64,000 nt of DNA from Dryas octopetala (taxonomy: Eukaryota > Streptophyta > Magnoliopsida > Rosales > Rosaceae). The stretch covers positions 9,612,501 to 9,676,500 of the forward strand of contig OY992840.1 in assembly GCA_963921425.1 (NCBI GenBank), written 5' to 3'. Shown piece by piece: positions 55,387 to 64,000 of this stretch. Under the pieces are notes generated by a model. That model was given only the letters and a program-made list of their open reading frames with translations. It was not told where the DNA came from and searched no databases. The position numbers and the translations under genes were made by a program. How positions within the stretch are numbered: the first letter of the stretch is position 1; each line of letters starts with the position of its first letter.

Positions 55387-57100
55387 ATGTTGTTAATGGG
55401 CAGAAGAAGGCCCAAACCAAAACATACCTAACAAATTTTGGGCCCAACCGAGTATTTAGGTCAAACCCGATTCAATTTGAACCGCCGATTTGGCGTGCCG
55501 TTTGGGTTTGTGCCTAGCCCTATTAGAGGGTGGTGATTTTACATTGATTTAACAATAATGATGTGTCATTATTACACATGTTAGTGTTTTACATTTTTTA
55601 AAATAAATGAATAAATGACATTGATACATGATTTGGAACCCAAATTTGAGATATAAAATTTGGATACCTAGGATTGCTCTTAATTTAATAAAGTGGAAGG
55701 TGAAGATTTTCGATCAGACTTTAGTTTTGTATATTTACACTTAATTTTTCATTATTACATCATTACAGTAGTGCTAGACATCCCACATTTTTATATCATA
55801 ATTTCGTACCACCTTATGTGGTAAATATAGCATTATTCTATACAAATTTAGTATCCCTTACAGCTAAGGCTCAATCTATTTTCCATATGAGATTTGAAAT
55901 CTAATTTTAGTTAATTTTTCTAGTTAAATTGCTCAAATATAATACTAAAAATACACAAATTTGTATTTTTTATTATTAAAAAAATAAGTTTTATTATATA
56001 TTCACTGTATGTAGTCAGTTCAAATTCAGAGCATTACATTGTATCTAGACACAAATCAATTCCAAAATACATGGCATATTCTAGTATTGTTATGATTCAT
56101 CCACCTGGACGAATTTTGTAATTCCACCGGTAAAAATATTCTACATGATCGCATTTAGGCTATATATAAAGCAAAAAACCATTGAAAGCAACTCAATAGT
56201 TTTCTTTGTTACATCTATTAAAAAAGAAAATCTCACCCAATTTTATTTGGCTCTTGCCTTCTCAACAAGTTGAAAGGTTAACTTCGTGGAGGAACTCATT
56301 CTCAACAGTCAACACCGTGTACTTAGCCATGCAAGCATAAATATAAAATATTTTTAAATTTTTTGAGTTCAGCATTAATTAATGATACTACTAAATATCC
56401 AACATGTATTATGTAACATACTCCCATTTGCTATTTACTTTTTAAACATTGTCATTCTTTGCCTTTTTAAAGGTAGAGAAACCAATCTAACTAATTATTG
56501 GTTTAGTAGTATTTCTCTCTATCTTATTGGAGAGGTCTCAAGTTAATTAATTAAAATATTCCCAATTCAAATTAAAAAAAAAAAAAAAGCTAAAAAAATC
56601 ATCCCATAGTTACATCATTTATAAATAGTGTTTCATTCTCCCTATGCCTTTTAAATCAACTTCACTAAATTGCCAGATCAAAATGTACATTTTGAAAAGA
56701 AAATAAAAACAAATGACCTTTGTTATGATTTAACAATTGGACTAGTTAAGGTTAAATACTAAATTCAAATTTTTTTCATTTTAATCATTAAATTATTATG
56801 TTAGTTAAAAAGTTTGGGTACAAGTAAAAAACTTTTTTGAACTTTGACCAAAACGTCATCGTGATTGGCACAAATTTTTTTTACAAATCCAATCACGATT
56901 GCGTGAAAATCACAGCTATTTTATTTATTGTTTGTTTAGTGTTTGGATTTTGGATTTTTGAAGGTTTAGATTTAGTGCATGTTTAATCTTTCAGCGTCTA
57001 AATCTAAAACCTTAAACCTTTAAAAAACTTAAACGTTTATAAACTTCAATTTCAATATGTGATAAAGAAAAATATTAGGGATATATTCATAGTACATGAT
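55387..57100. other. Intergenic, no gene seen
   Basis: AT-rich. A possible SINE-like tail (TTGGTTTAGTAGTATTTC, then GAGAGGTCTCAAGTT) lies at about 56500-56545. No coding frame or RNA gene seen. Confidence 0.4.
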
Positions 57101-57106
57101 AGAATT

Positions 57107-57465
57107 AGAGCATCTAACTTAAACCCAATTGGCAATGGGTGGAGAGACCCAAGACTTATAAGTACATATGCTAAGCTCTCCACCCATTGTCAATTGATTT
57201 TGGGTTAGATGCTCTAATTCTATCATGGTATTAGAGCCAGGTTATCCGTGTGTAAAGCCCAACGGCTACACGTGCTCCTACGTCACCCAATATAATTTGT
57301 TCACGTGTAAGGCTTAAAATCTCGCCACACGTGCGGGGGCGTGTTGAGAATAATGTGGAGCAATGTCCCACATAGGAAAACTAGAGCTTAGCATATGTGC
57401 TTATAAGTCTTGGGCCTCTCTACCTATTACCAATTGGTTTTGGATTGTATGCTCTAATTCTATCA
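57107..57465 (+). mobile_element. TRIM-like mini-retrotransposon with a rearranged 5' LTR
   Basis: A 124-bp LTR at 57342-57465 (TGTTGAGAAT...TTCTATCA) is preceded by a purine tract GTGCGGGGGCG. On the left, 57167-57225 is the matching LTR end, followed directly by a primer-site-like TGGTATTAGAGCC (57226-57238). The DNA before it, 57107-57166, is the same LTR sequence in inverted orientation. The internal part is only 116 bp. There is no coding capacity. Confidence 0.68.
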
Positions 57466-57539
57466 GTATAGCATATCAATTTTCCGAAGAAAAAAAATTT
57501 ATGCTTCATACATGATTTCAATTACTCTAGTGCCACACA

Positions 57540-57775
57540 TATATTTAAAGGACTTGTGGGTAAAATATAGAACATACTTATAAATACACACAATGATCGA
57601 CAACATATATTTATTCTAAGAGACTGTTAGTGTGGATGAAAATGAACTTGGGAGCAAAATCTATCAATCTCACTGGCTGCTTGACAATTAAATTGACACA
57701 TTAATCACATCAAATGTATACATTTACAAATAACGACATTTTAGTACGTCACATATATTAACATATGCAGGTGAA
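57540..57775 (+). repeat. Copy of the ~240-bp repeat family seen at 60.5-61.15 kb
   Basis: Contains AAAGGACTTGTGGGTAAAATA, GAGACTGTTAGTGTG, CTATCAATCTCACTG and AAATGTATACATTTACAAAT in the same order as the units at 60690-61150. Confidence 0.65.
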
Positions 57776-58182
57776 TACGATATATGGCATAATTAATGCA
57801 TAAGTCGAGTCATTATCTATTCATTTCATTTGATATAATTAACTAAATAGGCTTGGTTAAGGTTAGCTAATACTCAAGCTACATATGATCAAAGACATAA
57901 ACTTGATTTATTTCCCAATAGGTAAATGCGAGAGTTTTGTTAGGGGGAAGTGGAGTGTGTTATTTGGCGTTATCTTCTCATAGAAACTTCTTTCTAATAA
58001 TTTACTTTAAAAAAAAAAAAAAAAAAGATAGAAACCATAAATGAAATAAAATTGAATTACAATTTACACAATTGTAGAATATTCCATCGTGATCGCCGAA
58101 AAAACGCATTTCGCTATTGGACATCAAAAATGAGAATCCCGATAGTACCCCGCAACCCCCACGGCCCCCATCCCTCCTTCAC

Positions 58183-58186
<4 letters not shown>
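57776..58186. other. Intergenic, no gene seen
   Basis: AT-rich with an A-run at 58008-58026. Confidence 0.4.

Positions 58187-58228
<42 letters not shown>
58187..58228 (+). repeat. (TA)n microsatellite followed by poly-T
   Basis: About thirteen TA units, then some 15 T residues. Confidence 0.88.
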
Positions 58229-58309
58229 CTTTCTTTTCCCATTTTCAGCATTTTTGCCTAAAAAAGTAAAAAGCACAAAAGAAAAAAAAAAGTATCTTTG
58301 CAATTTAGG

Positions 58310-58560
58310 AGGGTCCCACTCTTTATAGACTCAGTCAGAGCAACAACGCAATTTGACAGGTCGGACCGTGGGCCACGTGACCCCTCGCACGAGCTTCGCG
58401 CGGGTCCTCCAGCTGTGAAAAAAGTGAGTCAGCTTTTTGGCGCAATTAGTTTCGGTGCAACGCCGCCCACTGGAGGAAAGAGCCAAGCCACTTTCTGAGT
58501 CCTTCTTCACGTGACACTCTCCCAACTCCTTCTCTCAACACGTGTACTTTTTTGTTTTTT
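58310..58560. promoter_or_regulatory. GC-richer island with G-box motifs
   Basis: A 250-bp GC- and CpG-enriched patch in AT-rich DNA. It contains GGCCACGTGACC and two further CACGTG cores (TTCACGTGACAC, CAACACGTGTAC). Open frames on both strands are short and resemble nothing known. It could be an orphan promoter or a decayed gene end. Confidence 0.38.
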
Positions 58561-58589
58561 TGTTCCTACTATATTTTTCACTTTTTTTA

Positions 58590-59370
58590 CCAAATTTTTT
58601 CTTAGAAAATTAAGATTAAATATCAAATTTTAATAATTTTTTGGTATAGCATGAAAACCATATAATATTTCAATTGAATTAGTAAATTTAAATCTAGTTT
58701 TTAAAATTAGGTCACAAACATGTCCTTTTTTATTTGAACTTTTTTTATTTGACTTTTTTGTCCTTTGCCCCACATATGATGGATGTTAGTTAAAATTTAT
58801 AAGGTTTTAACAAAATTGTCCTTGAGGCTTTTATATTATCTTTAAAATTTGCTAATGTAGTGATCAATTTCACATTTAGTTATGACTGTACGACACTCAC
58901 AACTTCAAATTTAGTTGTGACTGAACGACAGTCACATCTAAGTTGTGAGACAATCATAATTAAGTTGTGACTTAATTAAATTTTTTTTAGAGAAATTATA
59001 CTATAATATAGTATAAATAGAGGTCAAAACAATACTTTTACTCAAAATAATACATATTATATAAGTGGTGTAAGTTGTCTCTTTCAATTTACCAAGACAG
59101 TCACAGTTAAGTTGTGACTGGATTGATTTTTTTTTAATACAATATACTATAAATTAATGTAATATTTGTGATGTAATATTATTTTTATTTTTTTATTATA
59201 GTGGCATGTGATGTAATATTTGTAAATTCTAATACCTTTTATTTTATTATTTTGTTTGACTTTTCAACTAGTACTTAATCTAAAATGCTATTTAATTTTG
59301 GTACCTAAACTAAAAAGTTATTGAAATTTAGTAGTTAAAATTAATGAACCTATTTTTTCCAAATTTTATC
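58590..59370 (+). repeat. Unclassified dispersed repeat, copy B (related to 49615-50260)
   Basis: Shares left and right blocks with copy A. Its middle differs and includes several copies of AAGTTGTGACT/AGTTGTGACTG with the reverse-type CAGTCACA (58870-59125). No terminal repeats or duplications could be fixed. Confidence 0.6.
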
Positions 59371-60530
59371 ACTAAATAATATTATTGAAAATAACCCCGA
59401 CGATCACCATAAAAAAATAAATGTGAAGTTATATGAAAATTATAGCGAAGTGTGAGATATAAATTTTGAATCTTGAACGAATGAATAAATGCTCTTGGTC
59501 ATTGAAACTACAAGCATTATAAATTTAACATGATTCAAGTATAAATTTTCTAATTAAAAATTGATGTTTTTAGCACTGCGTACCCTTTTCCCCTTGTAAT
59601 TATATGTGAAATTTAAATTTCTGTTAATTTATTTGTGTTTATTTATTATTCATGGTATTGAATTTTTGTTTCTATATGTTATTAATTATAGTTAGAATTG
59701 CAACTTTAATTTAATTGATATGATCCAAGATTCATATTTTCATGTGATTAATTTTCTATTAAAGAAGAGCATCGGAATGTACGTTAAAAACAATGTGAGG
59801 GAACAACTATATATATAGCTTGCAGTTAAGTGATATTTCACTTCTCAATATTAAAAGAGGTCTTAAGTTCGATTCATCTTTTTTCTAAATAAAAAAAAAT
59901 GAGGAAATTTGTATAGAGAGAATAAAATAAAATGTATATCTATATTTTCTTTGTTTCTAAGAATATATATTTTTATTGGGAAAATATATAGAAATTGCAT
60001 AATGAAAAAGCTATAGGAAGAAAAGACAGTCTTTGGATAATGCTCTTTTACTTAGTGGAAAAGAAAAGGCAAATAAAGGAATAAAGGAATAGTAAATGAT
60101 ATGTATGACCACCATTGACATATATATATATATATGTTGCACGTAAATATGGTAGTAAATTATTGAATTACTTATAAAAGATATATTTTACATTAAAAAA
60201 TAAATGCATGTTTCTAACAAAAATAAAAAGTTTTTAGGTGCTGAAATCTTATTAGGAAAAGAAATAATTAAAAAATAGAGACTTATTTAATTATTAATTA
60301 GGTATACCAGTAGCCCGAGCAATAAAATGATTGGCATTCAGGAACAGAAGTTAAGTTGGTTGAATGTGGTATCAGAAGTTGTGTGTACGTGCTAGTGTTT
60401 TTCTTAATAATAATTGTATAAATAATGTGTTTTTACAAAAGGTATTTTAATACTCATTTCGAGTTTTATATGTAACGTACACATATATACAGGGTAAATG
60501 TATGATTAAGAAAAAAAAAATTGTTTCAGG
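59371..60530. other. Intergenic, no gene seen
   Basis: AT-rich. A SINE-like box-B word (AGAGGTCTTAAGTTCGATTC) lies at about 59848-59868, followed by an A-run. An (AT)n run lies at 60119-60135. Confidence 0.4.
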
Positions 60531-60533
60531 ACA

Positions 60534-61150
60534 ATTGTGATGTGCATTTATCAAGTTTGCCGCTCGCGTAACGGTTAAACTGACACATAACCAGTTCCTA
60601 TATAGTGATATTTGGTAACTCAACATTAACTACTCATATGTATATGTTTCCAATTACCACATGCATTTTAGTTACTGTAATGTCATACATAAAATGGAAA
60701 GGACTTGTGGGTGAAATATATAACATTTATATAATTCACATGACCAACAGAAAAAATTTATTTCAGGAGATTGTCAGTGTGCTTGTAAAGAGATTCATTG
60801 ATGAAATTAATCTATCAAACTCGCCGCTCACATGACAGTTAGCCCAACACGCGCGTAACCATGTCACATGTATGCGTTCACATAGTATAACAACATTGCG
60901 GTTACGTACCCTAGCGCGCACCACACATATTTGGGAGCACCTTTGAGTGAAATATGTAGCGTACGTACAAACACACTCGATCAACAAAACAAATTTACTT
61001 CAGAAGATTGTCGATGTGCATGAAAAGGGACTAGTGTGAGAAATCTAGCTATCAATCTCACCGATCGCCATACGGTTAGACTGACACGCAATCATGTCAG
61101 ATGTATACATTTACAGGTAACGACATTTCGATATATCGCCATATGCATCA
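60534..61150 (+). repeat. Diverged tandem array of a ~240-bp unit
   Basis: Two fuller units (about 60690-60930 and 60935-61150) and one partial unit before them (60534-60680) repeat the same order of words. The order is TGTGGGTGAAATAT/TTGAGTGAAATATG, TTCAGGAGATTGTCAGTGTG / TTCAGAAGATTGTCGATGTG, CTATCAAACTCGCC / CTATCAATCTCACC, GTTAGCCCAACACGC / GTTAGACTGACACGC, and CATGTCACATGTATGC / CATGTCAGATGTATAC. Copies are strongly diverged. No function is known to me. Confidence 0.65.
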
Positions 61151-61439
61151 CCTATATACGTTACTCCGTAACCATGCCTGATCCCGCCTACTCTAAAGTC
61201 ACACATACACACATGAGTACGTTCCCCTTCCCACTCCTTCAAAGTTGAAACAAAACAAATAGGAATCACACACATATGCTCAACCGACTGTTTTTTTATT
61301 GATTGTGTAATTTTCAATTAATTAATTAATTAGTTACTTAAAGAAAAGCAAAAAGTATTATGGTAAATAATTTGGTGTGGTGTTTCCTAATTCAACAACC
61401 AAAAATATATAAAGTTTCCTTGTTAAACACGTCGTTGTC

Positions 61440-61856
61440 TATTCCCCCCCCCCTATGGACCTGTGGTTGTTGTTGATATGTTGGGCTCTGAAAAACGCTA
61501 TAAATACCCAAACCTTCCGCCTTTGAGATTCTTCGTACCCATTCTCTCTCTTTTCTGTTACATATAGTCCGTATCTTTGCGTCTCCCTCCTCCGCCATTT
61601 TTAGGGTTTTCCAGCTACCTTTCTCTTCCCGAGGTGACCATTATTCTTCGTTCACCTCTCTCGCTCCTTCTCTCTTCGCTTTTTCACGTAAAATTCCCGT
61701 TCCGATTTTCATCTCTACGTTCAATGCTCTTGTTTATGTCGCTCTCTTGATTTCGCTTCCAGGTCTCACCGTACGTCGTCGTTCTCAATCGGCACTCTAT
61801 AGATCGCTTTTCCCCTGTTTGGTTCGTAGGAAAAAACTGGAGTCCACGTTTCTCAG
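61440..61856 (+). promoter_or_regulatory. Core promoter and first (leader) exon of a plus-strand gene running off the window
   Basis: A TATA box in GCTATAAATACCC (61498-61510) is followed by a CT-rich leader. The leader contains a telo-box-like TTAGGGTTTT at about 61601-61610, typical of housekeeping and translation-related plant genes. A splice donor CTCAG/GTAAAT ends the leader at 61856. No ATG-led long frame starts here, so the coding part is presumably beyond base 64000. Other donors, such as CCGAG/GTGACC near 61635, could also be used. Confidence 0.6.
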
Positions 61857-64000
61857 GTAAATTCAAATGCTGTTTGGATGAATTGAAATCACGAGAAAAT
61901 CGATATTTTCCGGCAGTACGTCTTTCAAATTCTTTTGTCCCCAGATCTTTCAGAAAAAAGTTGCTCGATTTTTGCCATTTATGATTAAAAAGCGTTTCGC
62001 TTTATAATTGGTTTTACATATATGGCAATTCAGAGAGCTTTTCATGGCTTATGACGGAGCTTTTGATGTCAGTTTTGTTGCTGTTAAAATTCATGACATG
62101 TATGGGGTTGGTTTCGGGACCATTATATATATATATATATATTCATCTTGCCTGTCAACATTTTTTTTTGGCCCGTCAACATTTAGATACTTGGTTTTCG
62201 GACCATATTCATTTATATATACGAAAACCTTCAGGTGTGAACATTCATACGTTTCGTGCACTGGATGACCAGCATTCGAATACTCAACTTGAAGTCACTT
62301 GTATATATTATATATGGTGATGTATATGCAATTATGCACAATTTTCATGTTTTTTTTTCTTTGTTTTGAACAATAAGATTTCTTAGTGTGTGTATATATA
62401 TTAAAGAAAATGACTTGACAGCCCATATGTGTATTTAACTTTAATTTAGTACGAATTTGTATTCTGTCGGTTGCTATGAACCTAAGGGAAGAAAGATGTT
62501 GATATTTCACAACGTGTGTCTTAATCACTTTCTTGATGCAGCATATAAATGAAAAGCCCCAGGGACTTTGAATGAGAGAGGCTCTATATTTGCTTTTTCT
62601 GGGTCCAATTTTTCAATGGGGTTCTTTTGCTTATTTATTTATTTATCTATTTTTTGTTTTTTTCATGTTTTTTCTGGGTCCAATTCACTGTTTCCTTGGC
62701 CTTTGTGATAGCTTCAGAAAGCTAATTTTTAATTTAATTTTATTATTATTATTTTTTTCTGGTGGGGGTTGAATTTTATGTTCGTTTTGGTAGTTGTGGT
62801 GTCTTGTCAGCACGGGAAATTATTTTATATTTGTTTATAAATTTGAGCTGTTTTGAAGGTGATGAGTTCTTAGATCTACTTGTAGGAGATCGATCTCTTT
62901 TTTCCTCTTCATTTCAAGCCTTTTCTTTTCATGAAATAACCCACAACAAAAAACCCATTTTTTTTTCTTCCAAAAATCAGAAAACTAACTCTTTTTGCAC
63001 GGAGAAATATAATTATATGTTTTTCATTGTCGGTATAATGATATTTTTTTCGTGCAAAAAAGGTAAATCTTCAATTTTTGAAAAAAAAAAAATTATTATT
63101 TCATAATATTTTCACTTAGGTCACTAAATTGAGTGGCTATGAATAGTGATAAAGACACTCTAATTTTAATTTCATGCACTGCATCATGAACTATGAAGGT
63201 CCTACATTTTAATCACATCTTGGTCCATAATATGAGTTACACTTTATATAGATGAACTTTTGTTTATATGTATAGTGATAATGCTTCATTTAGTGCTTGG
63301 GCTATTGGACAAATTTGCGAGTCCAATTTATATTTGTTTCTATAAGGTAACTACTAGACAAAAATAAGAGAAATATGACACCACCGTGTGTCCTGTAGAT
63401 AAGAAGATAATATCATATATCATAGATACATAAAATACACATATATGGTTAGAATTTAATAATCTATTGGTTATAAACATTTCAATTAAACTGCATATTT
63501 TATTGATTTATTTATCTATATATATATTTCTAGTATTTTAAGAGCTAGTTTTGATGTTCAAAATATATTGGTCTGTATTATGTCAATACCTGATTGCATA
63601 TGATTCATTTTTAATGCTTTTTTTTTTTTTTTTTTCATTTTGTATTGTTTCAAAAGGAAGTGTAATTTGGTTGATTTTTCTCAATTGTTATTTTATAGAT
63701 ATTTCTACCAGAGTACAAGAGAAGATAAAACTTGGGTTCCTATATTACATGCTTTCCTATTCTATTTTTTTTTTTTTTTTCTATATCTATTAATTTTTGG
63801 GTGTCGATCTGCAGATTTTGAGAGATGATTCTGTTAGCTTTAGAAAATTGTTGGTCTTCATATATCTGACATTTTTTTTATATAAGTTTTAGCAAATTGA
63901 ATTTCATTATTGAAAGAAATTAAATGCAGCAACCAGCACATGTAATGTCAGTGGGAGAATAAAATTTCGTTGTTAAAACTACAAATAATTTTAAAATACA
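61857..64000 (+). other. Probable leader intron of the same gene, no coding sequence seen
   Basis: AT- and T-rich, with many short frames but none convincing. A candidate acceptor (TCGATCTGCAG/A) lies at about 63814 and another (AAATGCAG/C) near 63930. If used, these would give further leader or first coding exon sequence. Long 5' leader introns are common in plant housekeeping genes; this reading is an inference. Confidence 0.4.

Noticed and set aside
57226-57238. TGGTATTAGAGCC as start of another full copia element
   Set aside because: No protein domain follows and an LTR appears after only 116 bases, so a TRIM-like element is the better reading.

Overview
This window reads as nuclear DNA of a dicot plant. 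The genes have many short exons with GT-AG introns, the intergenic DNA is AT-rich, CT/GA microsatellites sit in 5' leaders, and there are plastid-pathway genes, plant cell-wall and pollen genes, and plant-type LTR retrotransposons and MITEs. A woody dicot, possibly Rosaceae, is my guess; the sequence alone does not prove it.

Host genes fill roughly the first 25 kb. In order they are: the 3' part of a flavin-containing monooxygenase of the FMO GS-OX type (200-2226, +); a complete tandem paralogue (3488-6553, +) with the same exon sizes; a short PPR protein resembling At4g18975 (7166-10752, -); chloroplast beta-ketoacyl-ACP synthase III (13412-18919, +); a single-exon GT47 exostosin-type glycosyltransferase (19356-20708, -); and an INAPERTURATE POLLEN1-like DOG1-domain protein (23726-24701, +). 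They look functionally independent. Only the two FMO genes are a tandem family. A detached piece of FMO intron lies at about 11355-11685.

From 28.5 to 48 kb the window is dominated by two apparently intact LTR retrotransposons. The first, 28541-40892, is a 12.35-kb Ty3/gypsy element of the Tat type: 1066-bp LTRs, GTGAG target duplication, one 1979-aa Gag-Pol frame with two RNase H domains, a 71-bp tandem array, and an antisense, intron-containing gene with its own TATA box. The second, 41380-47943, is a 6.56-kb Ty1/copia element: 481-bp LTRs, TTGTT target duplication, and a 1360-aa polyprotein. LTR pairs differ by about 4/1066 and 5/481 positions by eye, so both insertions are young.

From 48 to 61 kb I find no convincing protein-coding gene. 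The region holds small non-autonomous elements whose ends and target duplications can be read directly: a 480-bp near-palindromic foldback with a 9-bp duplication, an 878-bp long-TIR element, a 400-bp hAT-like MITE, a 181-bp MITE with a sister copy at 11.1 kb, and a scrambled TRIM-like element. It also holds a diverged repeat pair (49.6 and 58.6 kb), a roughly 240-bp repeat family (57.5 and 60.5-61.15 kb) and two GC-rich islands. At 61.5 kb a clear TATA box and pyrimidine-rich leader with a splice donor mark the 5' end of a plus-strand gene whose coding part lies beyond the window.

The most notable item is the antisense spliced gene inside the Tat element. Antisense ORFs are already known in this retrotransposon group; here the splice phases, promoter and domain layout can be read directly. 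The second theme is the density of MITE-type insertions with about 9-bp duplications, including one just upstream of a monooxygenase gene.
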